From NCBI GenBank assembly GCA_964023205.1, contig OZ026847.1:11222599-11286598 (forward strand): a stretch of DNA of 64,000 bases. The letters run 5' to 3'. Source of the stretch: Lutraria lutraria (lineage: Eukaryota > Mollusca > Bivalvia > Venerida > Mactridae). Shown one piece after another: positions 12,280 to 23,984 of this stretch. The notes below the pieces were generated by a model. That model saw only the letters and a list, made by a program, of their open reading frames with translations, made no database searches and had not been told where the DNA came from. Each line of letters starts with the position of its first letter. Position 1 is the first letter of the stretch. The position numbers were made by a program, and so were the translations under genes.

Positions 12280-13068
12280 TTATTATAGATGATATACTAT
12301 AAGGTCACAGTGAAGTACTTGCATGCATGTGTTTACAGCTGGAAAAAACTTTACTACAAAATTCAGTAAAAAAAAATGTATACAATCTACATGAGTAATA
12401 ATAAATCCGAATTATTTACTGCCAATGTCTTTACTTATGTCACCATACATTATGGAGTCCTGTGAATACAAAGTACATCATATCAATTCATAGCATGTTT
12501 TCAAAGTTTATACATGCACAAATGCATAAGAAATATATCATCTGTGAAATTCAAAAACCTTGTAAAAGTTTTTAGCAACTTTCCAAGAGAGCAAAAAAAC
12601 TATTTATATTTTTTCTTTTCTTGCCAAATGAAGTCGTATTTCACATCAACACATAAAATGCATTCTGATTCATTTTGTGAATAGGTCTTTTAAGCATGAA
12701 CACCTCTTATGCTCCATTTTAGACTTACAATAATTTTGCACTTAAGTTTGGACACAAAATGTTGACATAAGTGATATACGAGAATTTCTAATTGATATTT
12801 CGTCCAAAATTTGTTTTACGCATTATTTGAAGAAAAGACACAGTCAAGAATTTTGAAATATTGAAAAGAAAATATCATAGTTTGTCTTAGTTTTGATTCA
12901 AGATGTGAACTTATTTCATTTTTCAATATTTTAAACGTTGATAGTGTTATCAATGTATGCGACGGCATCAATGTATGTAAGTTTGAGCATAATTATACAC
13001 TGTGTATGTATTGCCGTATGCACACTAGAAACCAAATATTATTTTCATTATATCCTTGTGGTGTTACA
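12280..13068. other. No gene recognised
   Basis: AT-rich sequence. A short repeated phrase ATCAATGTATG occurs twice near 12950-12975. Nothing else is supportable. Confidence 0.5.
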
Positions 13069-13300
13069 ATGGCCCTTTCCCATAGCTAGGTTACTTCCCT
13101 TAGTAAATCGATGGTGATGTCCCCTGATAAGGAATAATTTTACTTCCGGGGACTACGCTGATATTGATGATAATGGCGGACAACTGAGAAATTCTCAGTG
13201 CGTTAAAGAAATGCGTTTTACTTACTTGCAAAACTGATAAGCTAAAAAGTTATATACGGTCCAGCATGTTCATGGTAATTAACGTGAATTAATTAGATCC

Positions 13301-13426
13301 ATGGAAGGGTCATTTAAGCTCGATATTAGGAATGTGTATGATGAAGAAAACTCAAAACATCCAAGTATGTTAGCGGCGAGAGTTGGAACTGTCGACATGT
13401 ACGAACTGTTGTTGGAGGGATGTTGA
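13301..13426 (+). CDS. Small ankyrin-repeat-like ORF (41 codons)
   Basis: An ATG-started frame ends at TGA (13424-13426). Its second half, around residues 20-41, reads like the core of one ankyrin repeat (HPSMLAARVGTVDMYELLLE), matching the family pattern of Pro-Leu-x-Leu-Ala-Ala-x-x-Gly followed by a helix ending in Leu-Leu-Glu. One repeat alone does not make a stable ankyrin domain, so this is probably a captured exon or a gene remnant. It lies just inside the left inverted end of the 13072-15729 segment. Flanking splice sites were not established. The resemblance is to the motif, not to a specific gene. Confidence 0.45.
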   Translation: MEGSFKLDIRNVYDEENSKHPSMLAARVGTVDMYELLLEGC

Positions 13427-13569
13427 AACGTCTGTCTTATAGTGTGTCAGATGATATCTCAGTGACACAGATTCACTGGTACCTGAACTCCAAACATATA
13501 TACAATTATTTGCTGACAAGTTGTATACAAAACGTCAATTCCAGTCATATATGAAAAGGGCCATATTCA

Positions 13570-15590
13570 GCGTCTGTCTAAATATGATTTGTGGTTTTAT
13601 TAAATACTTACACTAATATCCAGTACATAAACATCAATAATTATATTATTTTATTGTTCACTGCTTTAATTACAAGAAATAAATAAATAAAATAAAAATC
13701 ATATGTGATGTGTTTTTGAAGCTTTCAATGTGCTACTGTTTTCACTTGACCATGCAAAGAACGACAACGTGAAACTCTGATCATGTACAGCTAGTTTTGC
13801 TATGTTCCATTATTTGAAATATATGAAAGTGTGAAAAAAAATTAATTAATTGTCAGGAATGGGCCCTTACTTATTGAATATCATTGACATGTGTTGATTA
13901 TCTTTGCCACTGTGTTAAAAGAATACTTATTTTTGGCATCTCGTTTAGACTCATCATTCATAAAAAATAGAATAAAACAGCCTTATAAGCCAAAATAGCT
14001 ATAAAAGCTATTACATATCTATCATCTTAATTCATCTTTTAGAATATATATCTATCAATTCCATAGCGAATATATATCTATCAATTCCATAGCTATCAAT
14101 AAATCAATATTGTGAAACTACTTGTATTAAATCTAGGACCATTATACCTGGCATCATTATATATATAAACACATTCAATTTATCATTACAACAGCCTGGC
14201 TACCCTTATTATGTAAACAATCTTTACTGTTCCAAAAAATGACTGTCTTCAAAATACAAAATATTAAATTTATTCATTTACAGTTAAGTTCTTCTGTCGA
14301 CTCGAACCACTCTTTCATAGAACCAAATATTTCCCTCTCGAAATTACTACATGTATATGTCCCCTACTATGTAATATGGTCTGTTTCTGCAGAAAAAACA
14401 TGTCATATTGTGTTATTTTATGGTCCCATAAACCAATCAACAATAAAAGTATCAACTGAAACACTGATTGTTAATGATTAACTTTGACTTCTCACCGGGG
14501 TGCATTAATTAGCGCTACACGTGGCAAACATACCATAAAGATCGTCTGCGATAAGCTTAGTTGATGTTACTGTGGTATGACAATGTATATACTGACCCAT
14601 AATTATCAATAAAATTAATATACAATATCTTTAATATCACGCAATATGTCATAAATCGACGATTTTAATCAAACTTATATTCGTTATTAAGAATTGTAAC
14701 AAAAAGAACTTATTTATTTAATTGTTCATTACTGAAGAAATATTAAAAATGAAACTACGTGGAATACTTACATTATAAATTTAAACAATTAGTAGAAATT
14801 ATGTAGTCAACAATTTTCATCTTTATTTAGCACTTTGGATATACAGACTGTTATGCGTTTTGTATTTACAGAAACCCAAATTAGTAAAATCATGATACAA
14901 TGAAATATAAATTTTAACATACTTGGACTTATACAAAACTATCCTAAAGTTTAGACATCATTGAATATTAATTTACCGAACAAAGAAAATATTGAGCAAT
15001 AGTCATTAGTTATTCTAAAGTGTTTAAACGCAGTAAATTTATAGTTGAAAGATGGTGTGTCTGAACACCTTTGGTATAAGATATGTACATGTGCAGCTTC
15101 TTTACTTTTAAGTAACCCGTACTTGTAGGTATTAATATATCATTTAATCGTTAAACTTAATCATGCCCTCATTTTATTATTTGTGTTTGCTTATATTCGT
15201 GTAGATCTGCAGTCAATTTTGAATTATTATGACATAATCTAATGTTGGGGTATATGTACGTCAATGATTAACTTGCTACTTTTTACACTTCCGAGAGACA
15301 CAATGATAATTATGTTGAATGTTACTAATTTAAAAACATTCATTTAGTCACTGCATTTTGAAAGTCTACATATAAGCTGTCACATTATGTTTTGTTTGCC
15401 AAGATATCGCTAGTTGTCTGTGTATGTACCAATTTTTAGTTCAATTCGTTTTAAATAAATAATAACAATTTTCGTCTGGTTTTGTGTATAAAATCACATG
15501 CATGCAAAACATTAATTAGTTGTTTATAAGTTAACATAATGTGTGAAAAAAAACATAATTATTGACTCAATACTATCAGGTTGACGAACC
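13570..15590. other. Interior of the 2.66-kb segment: no gene recognised
   Basis: AT-rich DNA with a two-copy direct repeat of about 28 bp near 14042-14094 (shared phrase ATATATATCTATCAATTCCA). An 80-codon open frame at 14239-14481 has no recognisable domain. Confidence 0.5.
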
Positions 15591-15663
15591 AGTATTTACT
15601 TTTCCTATAAGTGTTCTGCTTGGCGAATCAAGATATAGTCCTCGGAAGTAGAAATAATATTTA

Positions 15664-15673
15664 GCGCATGCGC
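15664..15673. promoter_or_regulatory. NRF1-like palindrome GCGCATGCGC
   Basis: GCGCATGCGC is a full NRF1-type consensus and rare in such AT-rich DNA. An ETS-like CGGAAGT lies about 20 bp upstream. This pairing is typical of TATA-less housekeeping promoters in animals. No gene start was identified beside it, so function is inference; the sites may simply be part of the repeat end. Confidence 0.3.
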
Positions 15674-15734
15674 ACTGTCGACAAGAACGATAATCTTCCA
15701 AGGGAGACTACCTAGTTATGGGAAAGGGCTATAC

Positions 15735-16880
15735 CAAGCATTGCTATATATAGTGAGAGCAATCAAGAAGCACCTTCAATCAACATATTTCAAACATTTA
15801 TTGACAAAAGAAATGACGCAATAACCACACATTGTTTGTTAAAGGATGCAATTAATCAGATCAAATGCGACCTGTACAAATAATATGACGAAAATATAAT
15901 GATGTAGCTATACATGTACATATAGTATTGAACATAATCATGTCCATACTATTCACTTGTAAATAAAATTACAACATTGAGAACGTAATTACCTATAACA
16001 GAATTAACTGCTTACATACATATCAGTAGTAGGAACAAACAGAATATATGTATAGACTAAAACATGACAATATCATACTTAAAAGTCAACGAGAATCTAT
16101 AACACTATTAAATGTGATTGGAAATTGAAATGACTTAAACAGCCTCTCCATGCAATGCTTGATCTGCAGCAATATTTACGTCAGTTAATCATCTTACATA
16201 ATGATGAAATGTAGCTACAAACCTAAATGGTTCTACGTTATCGTATTAAAACTGTACAATCATGTGCTATTGTAAATAGTAAAACAAATGCACATGTGGT
16301 TATTCCTTACTATTTTTATCACTTCGACTACATGCATTCAGTGACACCAACCAATTTAATGCGTAATGTTATGCGCAGTTATGCTATGTTATGACACAGA
16401 CATAATATTATCCTCATGTAAATACATGTACTTGTATGACCTTGCACTTTCTCCTACTTGCTGCTATTGACGAATTTCAAATCTGTGTCAGCGTACATTG
16501 CTCAATTTGTGCCGTTGCATAAAACTTTCTCTGACCATTTCGTGTTATTCAAGAAGACATGAAGATAATTTTCTGTCATAATTAATTTATCTGTATTAAG
16601 TTTATATTGTCTATTTTTTCACCATCCATCTTACTCTGTATCATGTTTCACCAATGATTCTTTGTGGACTTTATTTCCATCAACTTATCAAATCCCTTTA
16701 CAAAAAGTTGTCAGCATCTCAAGCCAAAGTTTTGGGACCAGACAGCCCATGTTTGGTCCTGTTTAATTTCTTAATTTTTGTTGGTTCGATAATACATTTG
16801 TATGTTCTATTTCTATTTAAATTGCTTCTTCATACTCGACTATTTCTGAGGAACACTAATTGTTAAATCGTGGGATTGTT
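15735..16880. other. No gene recognised
   Basis: AT-rich sequence. A 70-codon open frame at 16654-16866 is hydrophobic and has no recognisable family. It lies immediately beyond the stop of the minus-strand acidic ORF, and I saw no connection between them. Confidence 0.45.
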
Positions 16881-16883
16881 CTG

Positions 16884-17045
16884 TTATAGATCCTGTTGAA
16901 GTTCTTGTTCTAATTCTTCATTCTGTATAATGTTGCAGGGCATGGCATCAAGTGTTTCAGGCATAGTATCATCAAATGTTAGATAGTCGCTTTCAAGAAT
17001 GTGTGGTTCATTGTTGCCATAAGCTTTATAAATTTGTCTTTCTTT
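16884..17045 (-). pseudogene. Acidic C-terminal exon-like ORF (54 codons)
   Basis: A minus-strand frame open from 17045 to a TAA at 16884-16886 encodes a compositionally plausible protein tail rich in Glu, Asp, Asn and Gln (for example ESDYLTFDDTMPETLDAMP, ending QQDL). An in-frame TGA lies just upstream. Plus-strand sequence to about 17513, read on the minus strand, continues with Asp/Ser-rich phrases such as NDSDDNEPERHKLQGD broken by several stops. This looks like a decayed coding sequence. No domain was recognised. Confidence 0.35.
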
Positions 17046-17513
17046 TCAATCTCAATTTACCTGATTGCTTCGAATAACTTATCTGAATTATAAGAATTCA
17101 CTTGTGAAGTTATTTGACATCAAAGTTTGCTCAATTGCTGAAATGTCTTAATATTACGAGTCACCAATGTCAATATCAATACTTGATATATCACTATCTT
17201 AATGCTCAGTTTGTTACTGAAATACTTTTTGAACATTATTATCATTGCTATTTACTCAATCATTATTCTATTTTCTGACTGTTACTTTATCATAATGATA
17301 TTTTCTGATGATTGACTTGTTCACTGTCATTGTTGGCTTTGTATTTTCTAGCATATATTCCAGTTAAATGTCTCCTTGTAACTTATGCCTTTCTGGTTCA
17401 TTATCATCACTGTCATTTACTTTATCATATCCTTTCTGAGTGTTGACTTAATTACTTTCATCGGTTGCATTGCTATCCCTATCAGCTTGATATAAATTAC
17501 TTACCTGGGCTGA
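17046..17513 (-). pseudogene. Stop-ridden acidic coding-like remnant
   Basis: Read on the minus strand, this stretch gives Asp/Ser/Asn-rich phrases in related frames interrupted by several TAA and TGA codons. It continues upstream of the better preserved 16884-17045 frame. AT-rich drift could mimic this composition, so confidence is low. Confidence 0.25.
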
Positions 17514-18890
17514 CTATGATAATTCAAAAAGCTCGTATATCACTTCAGAGTTGTATTTTCTGTGAACTTTATTCAAGACAATTATTGGAAATATCTTGAA
17601 TAATAATGCATTATCTGCTATACAAACTGGAATACAATACCAATTTAGCCCAATACATACCATACTACACAAACTGTACTTAAATCATAGCACAAAAAAC
17701 AAATGTAGAACACTTTTCTTCGAATGAAAAAAAAATTCTCAAGACTTACACGATTTTCGATTTTCACTTCTGATTACCAATTGACATACGCGAATTTCTC
17801 ACATGATCAAAACTCCAACTTGTAATAGGCTTTGATATACATGCTTTTCGCAGTTTATGTAGTTGGACATGCTGATTTCGATGGTGCAAAAATAAAAAAG
17901 CGCCAAAATTGACTTACAAGATTTTTGAATTTCACCGACGATATAAAACATGTCCTGTTAAGTAACTCAATAGTTTTATAAAGATATAATGATTTATTAT
18001 AAGCAATGGTAAAACATCATTTCAATGAATTAATTGTTATAAAAAAATAACTTTATGCACATTTTTATTTTCAAATACATAGTAGAAAAAACGAAGAATG
18101 AAAATGATTATACCTTATCAATTGCTGCATGTTGAGATTATCAAATGGTATTCCATGTTTTATGTATTGTAAACCTCATGTGTTGATACAGCATTCATTC
18201 TGTAAGTCATGTTGGAATCTGTAATCAATAATAAAATAGTTTTATATCAAATTACACTCTACAAATCAGCAATTATTTTCACAACCTTCTTATGTTGGTT
18301 TCTTTCTTGTTGCTATTCATACTATACATACATGCAGGATGATGTCCAATAAAAATTACCTTTAACATGTTTAATATTCTTCTAACACAGTCATGTATTC
18401 AAATTGATTTCTGACAAAATCATAAATTGATAGACAATTATTAATGAAGAAACAAAAAGAACGACATAAACAAATATATATGACTGCAGGTATATGGTTT
18501 AGTATATTTTAGTTCACACTGGAGAATCCATGTATGACAATTGACGTGGATCAATGTCTATCCTAAAATCGTACCATATCCAACATATTATGCGCAATTA
18601 GTCAAATAACACTTACTTGTTGAATAATCTAGCTGTCATAAAGTCCAATGAACAGCATCTTAGGACCCTGGCAATAACTTTTAAGCAAATTTTGTAATGG
18701 AAAATGAACCTCTTCACAATGTTTATAAGTGAAATTGACACATTATTTTGACAACTGCTCCGCCCAAGATCAAGTCAAAATAACAAAGTTAATGACAGAA
18801 AAGTGTCAAAAAGCTCATAATACAAGAAATTGACCGATTAGTATCCGGAATCTTTATAGACATAGACAATTAATGATTCGAAGTAGCATC
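17514..18890. other. No gene recognised
   Basis: AT-rich sequence without convincing ORFs, inverted ends or tandem repeats. Confidence 0.5.
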
Positions 18891-18899
18891 CATTTTCGT

Positions 18900-19150
18900 T
18901 TTGTTTTTATCTAAGAAAATTTCTTAAAGTTATGACACCTCTCACTTTGACTAAACTTTTAAGATAAAAATCGATGATCTAAGATTTTCCTAAGATTTTT
19001 TTCACTCTAAGACGAAAGTAAAGAAAAATCTTACAAAGTTAGCAAAACTTGGTGAAAACTAAGATAATTTCGGGATTCTTAGATAATTTTTCATCTTAGT
19101 ACTGATTCATGAATTCATATAAAATGTGAAGTTGCATAATTTCTTAGTCT
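18900..19150. repeat. CTTAG/CTAAG-rich segment related to the TTCACAAAGC MITE group
   Basis: Dense words such as AAGATTTTCCTAAG, CTAAGA and TCTTAG on both strands resemble the interior of the one-ended remnant at 7346-7510. Ends were not defined. Confidence 0.3.
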
Positions 19151-19159
19151 TACACATAA

Positions 19160-21500
19160 TGCACCAATTTACATAAAGATTTGACAAGATTTGCTAGATT
19201 TCTTTCAATTATGATGAGTAGCATGTCAAATTGTTACAGCTCATTGAATTAAGACAATTAAACACTTATATAAATCATACTATCAGTCATATCTACATTA
19301 TCTTGATGATGATAATGATTTAAGTGTTTCATGCTCACGAAATTTGACTTCTTTCAGGCCTTCAGGCCTTTGATTCAGTATTTTGGGAATATAACCCATA
19401 CACTTGGGATTGGGAATTTTCGCGGTGTTTTAATCAAAATTTGGAAAAATGTACAACTACAATTTTGCTTATTCTTCATGTTCTCCCATAAAACAGTAGT
19501 AGAATTAGGTATTTACAACCAACAGTGATGCATGTAAATAAACTTTCTGTTTAATTTTTTCTGTGAATTGGGAAAAAATATCATCGGTGGGCGATGCAAA
19601 CCTCGTATCTAAAAATGCCTACTTTTCAGGAGAGCAAAAAGAAACTCTCATATTTTTTCTACTAACCATAACTAGCTTTAAGTTAATTATTCGTCAATGG
19701 ATAGATTTTACTTGACTTCCTGACTTTACAAGTAGCTTTAATGTCGCAAACTTAGATACGATAATTTCGCATTTGAAATAGTTCCCAAAATTTGAGGTAC
19801 GTCTTATACCATATTTTCTATCATAAATTTTCATGAAAGTCATGCTGAAATTTCAGATACGACATTTTCATTCTGAGAAAAAAACTTTCGTAAAATAGTT
19901 TATCTTCAGGTTATGACTTACCGCCGTAATAAAGATTATTATATTACATCTTTATTATGTCTACGGTTTAATTTCAGGTATCAAAACATTATTTAACTAA
20001 GTAACGCTATAATGGTGGACTGCACAACGTAAACCGAAAATAAAACAAACATTTGTTTTACGAAACAGTGGTACAAGTTCACACATTTACCATCATTCCA
20101 CGAACTAGACATACTAAAGTAAACTATTTCTGAACGCAATGATTTCCATTTGAAATACAAGTACAAATAAACTTAAATAATGTAACTACATCGCAAAAGC
20201 ATAACAATTAAGACTATTATCCTGTAATAATACTAGTACTGAACGTAAACAACAAATAACTCTACTTACCAAAATCATAATCATAAATGTATTGTTTACC
20301 ATTATATCAATTCAGTATATCATTCAGAAAAAAGACAGATATATTCATGTAAATATGAGTATGTAAATACCGCAATATTGTTTAAGTTGATATTGACTAT
20401 TTCAACATGTATTGTATCAACTGTAGCCCAATTCGACCCGAAAACGGTTAGAAACATTTAATTTGTGTAACTGTATCAGGACTGCATGTCTTGCCTTGTC
20501 AAGTTTCATTCTAGTCACTGATATTTTCATTAGTTTATTTTTGTGATAGTTTGAATGAAGATTACATCATGCACTTGATTAATGAAATTCTCATTTTCAT
20601 TAAAATCCAAGCTTGAAAGCTAGTTCTTAAAGTTTTAAACTCCCAAGATATCGCAAAATGTATTGCAATACAGTGATGCGTATCCCAATTTATCGCGATA
20701 CGAAATTTCCCGCAATACCCATCCCTAGTAAATAAATACCATATCATGGCAAGTTCAAAATTACATAGCACATTGTACATCAAACCTTTAACGCAAACAA
20801 ATTAATATTCTTTCCTTAAAACAAACAAAACAACAACAAAAGAAAAAAACGTGACAATGTAGTATTTTAAACAACTCTGTTTACATGATTCATTAATCTC
20901 AATTCCCTTGGTCTAATCCACACGAAAATGTGGCAGAAGTCATGATATAAGTTATCGAAAACAATTATTGTAAATTAATGCAGATGTGCACCACATTTTT
21001 ACAAAGCTTTAAAACAAGATATATTAAGTGAACATGATGTAGTGAATTTTACCATGGGTAAATATAATTACAAATGTATGTAGTTTGTCTGAGTTTTGCC
21101 TTCTATAATGCGACAGTAGCGTTAGTAACTCTTCAGGAAATTTTCTGGCAAAACATCTCCTTTCAGAACTTTCTTCTTCAGTATTTGTAACTTTTCTTTT
21201 ATTCTGTGATACTTGTCGTCAACCCAGTTATAAATCATACTTTCTCCGATAGGAAAATACTTTTACTTACATGTGCTTTTACATGCTTTGAATAAATAAA
21301 AGATGTACAAATATTTCTTTACTGTTGTCAAATTCAACTAGTTTCATTATTCGTCTCGTGTATTCTACCAGTCACCATACATACTAGACGATATGTTATT
21401 TTCCATTGGAAATATGACCAAATTTCGGCTTTAAATCACCCCCAACAAATCCCAGATTAGAATACAGTATTCCTATAGTCTACTTCTGCTTGATTGTGTC
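19160..21500. other. No gene recognised; one hAT-like end within
   Basis: AT-rich sequence. A 65-codon frame at 19331-19528 has no recognisable domain. At 20644-20727 lies a small fragment described separately. Confidence 0.5.
20644..20727 (-). mobile_element. Possible hAT-type end fragment (TAGGGATGGGTATTG)
   Basis: On the minus strand the fragment begins TAGGGATGGGTATTGCG and continues with repeated ATCGCGATA/GCAATA words. CAGGGATGGG-type starts are typical of hAT terminal inverted repeats in animals. No opposite end or 8-bp duplication was found. Confidence 0.3.
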
Positions 21501-21510
21501 AACGAGTATA

Positions 21511-21683
21511 AAGTGAAGCCTGTGTTAGTGGCCACCTCCAAGTGAAGCCCTGTGAATAAAGGTCATTCTCTTCAATACATCATTAATTATTCAGAACAAA
21601 ATTACCTCAATATAAAGGTAACCTCTCCATAAAGGCCACATGTTGTCTTTCCCAAGGGTGGCCTCTCTTCACAGGTTTGACTG
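21511..21683. mobile_element. MITE with CAGTCAAACC-type end (pogo/Tigger-like)
   Basis: The right end reads CAGGTTTGACTG followed by TA. The left end AAGTGAAGCCTGTG is a diverged mirror. The interior has repeated AAAGGYCA/GGCCACCTC words. The same family is shared at 38343-38521 and 51928-52105. The pogo/Tigger assignment rests on terminal CAGT and TA target preference and is inference. Confidence 0.5.
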
Positions 21684-22019
21684 TACTAGCTTATTTGTTT
21701 TGTGGTCGTCAGGTGACTGTTCCAGCCTTATAGGTGAAGGTAGATCCCAGGCATACACTGGGGTAGAATGACTGACCTTTTGATCATGTACATGCGCCAA
21801 TACCTTGTTTGTTTTAAATTTTATCATTTGTATGTTAGCTCTCTTGTCTGTTTTTCTGTAACTTAAATACACACTTGATATATATACACAATCATGTATG
21901 TAGATATATTTGCATATAAAATGTTCTCTTTTCCTTATTGTCAATAACAAATTAATTTAAATTATAACCATGTAAATATGTATGTTCTAACAATATATTC
22001 ACAAAATTAATATCCTTTT

Positions 22020-22132
22020 TGCACACCTGACCAAACGCTTTGTATATATGTTTAGCCATTTTCCCCATACTGTGTATTAAAAAAATTATTATATGTTATA
22101 CTTGGGAGAATAAAAGATATGTTGAGTTGAGT
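22020..22132 (+). mobile_element. LINE-like 3' tail (AATAAAAGATATG then TTGAG repeats)
   Basis: The phrase ACTTGGGAGAATAAAAGATA is followed by TGTTGAGTTGAGTTG, a short pentanucleotide tail. This resembles the 3' end of non-LTR elements with simple-repeat tails. No reverse transcriptase was found upstream, so only the tail is supportable. Confidence 0.35.
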
Positions 22133-22139
22133 TGTAAGC

Positions 22140-23590
22140 TAGCTCACAATAAACTGAGACTAAAGAACAGACTTTGATAAAACTTTGCATATAAATATTT
22201 TATAAAGATTTTTCCTTTACTAACACAAAAAATATAGGTCTCCATGCTTGTTTGTGAGTAATGTCCCAATGTTTGACCCCCAATAAGATGCTTTTCTGCG
22301 GATTATACAATTTGAAAAATGGCTGGTAAAACTGTATTTCTTAACCATCAACCAATTTCAATGCAAATTTTTTATTGAAATGGAGTACAAATATGGTTTG
22401 AAGGACAAAATCTGTCCAATTTTACCTCAGTTTGGAAAAAAAATATCTAACTACCAAAATCTCTGTATAAAGGGAGACAATCCAATATATGATTGAAGAA
22501 AAAAATATCCATAAACAAATTTTCAACACACAGATTTTTTTAGAATTTCAAAGAATAACACAATATAATTCTAAACAACATCAAAAGAAATAAAGAAATA
22601 TCCTTTAAAACAGATAATCAGTATGAAGGCATGTATTCAGTAGAAAATTAGTACTAAGAAAAAATCTCATGTATTCATATTGGCTGAAACCTGAAACAAA
22701 GTATTGAGTGTCTAAAGACTCCAGAGTGAGCTAAAATGGTATTAAATTACATGAACAATATGTGACCTTCTCAAGAATTCTTGAGTTTAATGCTAAAGGT
22801 ATACAAACTATTTTTCGGTAAATCAGATTAAATATACATGTATTATACAATGTATTTCTCTTATTTACTGTAATTACAGTAATACAATGTAAATTCTTTT
22901 TACATGAAAGTATTCACAAACATCACTTCAATTCAAATGTCTGTGACACTGTGTGCTTATAGACAAGGGCTTATATATACCCACATTCTATTATGCGTAT
23001 TTAAGTCGTTGATGAAGAGAAAAAATAGCGTAAAATCGATGGAGATGTGTAATCGCTTTGTTCAATATAACGATAACGGCATTTTAGGAATTTCATAAAA
23101 TAATACGCTTGGTTTCAACAGTGTAAATAACATCAAAGAAACTTTGCAACTGTTTTTTTTAAAGACATTTCATGTTGTTTATAGTTTATAGCCTTCACTG
23201 TTAGTTGTTTGAGAAGTCGCATATAGTTAATGTAAACCATTTTATCTCATTCTGCAGTCTTAAGACTCTTAATACCTTGTTTCAGTTTTCAGCTCATTTG
23301 AATACATGAGACAATATAGGTGTGGAAAGGATTATTTATTTGAAAATGTCAAAAGTGGATGTCGAAGCTTTTAACTCATTCATAAAAGATTAAAAAAGTA
23401 AGTCAATTGTATGTTTCAGTCACTTCCAACAATTTCCTTTTATCCATTAAGTTTTTAATGTCATAAATTCAAATTGACCAGTCTGAAAAATTGCTTAATA
23501 TACACAGAATCAAATGTAAAACTTACTTATATTGATAAGTTTTAGAATCGAAAAGAAATGTTCTTGATATAGAGATAGTCTTATTTCCAA
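22140..23590. other. No gene recognised
   Basis: AT-rich sequence with A-rich low-complexity stretches. The 64-codon frame at 22904-23098 has no recognisable domain. Confidence 0.5.
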
Positions 23591-23592
23591 AT

Positions 23593-23668
23593 CGAGGGCT
23601 CAGCGCAAAACTGTCGTAACTTGTTCATATTTCAATATGAGTTACAACACTGTTGCGCTGAACCCTCG
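23593..23668. mobile_element. Hairpin mini-element, copy 2
   Basis: A 76-bp near-perfect palindrome with ends CGAGGGCTCAGCGCAA and TTGCGCTGAACCCTCG. AAAT sits at both flanks, a possible 4-bp target duplication. It is the same family as 6744-6824 and 23861-23936. Confidence 0.75.
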
Positions 23669-23673
23669 AAATA

Positions 23674-23830
23674 CAGTGCAACCCCTCCAAAGTGGCCCTC
23701 CCTTCAACAACAGCATGATTTTCCAACTACACAATTTAACTATTAATTTAACCTCTCTAGAACATCAACCTCTCAACAACAACATAGTTTTGCTGCTCCC
23801 AAAGGGTGTTGCTTTGGAGAGGTTGCAATG
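23674..23830. mobile_element. CAGTGCAACC MITE between two hairpin mini-elements
   Basis: The ends are CAGTGCAACCCCTCC and GGAGAGGTTGCAATG, with TA on both sides. The interior has AACAACA and TTTAACTATTAATTTAACC phrases also found at about 34190-34317 and in the right arm at 56074-56211. It sits between hairpin copies 2 and 3 with only a few bases to the first. Confidence 0.6.
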
Positions 23831-23860
23831 TACATGTATTATATCAACAAAGTTCAAATA

Positions 23861-23936
23861 CGAGGGCTCAGCGCAACACTGTCGTAATTTGTTCTTATTT
23901 CAATATGAGTTACGACACTGTTGCGCTGAACCCTCG
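23861..23936. mobile_element. Hairpin mini-element, copy 3
   Basis: A 76-bp palindrome in the same orientation as copy 2 and closely similar to it (stem GAGGGCTCAGCGCAACACTG). The right flank is AAAT, the left flank AAATA. Confidence 0.75.
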
Positions 23937-23984
23937 AAATTTATTATTATACTTGTATATAGGAAATTTTACATGCTAGTATAA

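Larger units (their letters stand above)
13072..15729. mobile_element. Candidate 2.66-kb element bounded by inverted ends GCCCTTTCCCATARCTAGGT
   Basis: The left end GCCCTTTCCCATAGCTAGGT (13072) is mirrored by the right end ending at 15729. The similarity continues discontinuously inward for about 100 bp, including a shared phrase ACTTCCGRGGACTA in both ends. No target-site duplication is clear. The interior is AT-rich and carries one small ankyrin-like ORF near the left end. It could be a non-autonomous DNA transposon, or two inverted copies of a shorter element; a further GGGCC end at about 13556 supports the latter. Confidence 0.45.

Noticed and set aside
13070..13566. Separate ~0.5-kb element with ATGGCCCTTT...AAAGGGCCAT ends
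   Set aside because: Ends match for only about 10-15 bases; the longer match to 15729 is stronger, so I kept the 2.66-kb interpretation while noting the alternative.
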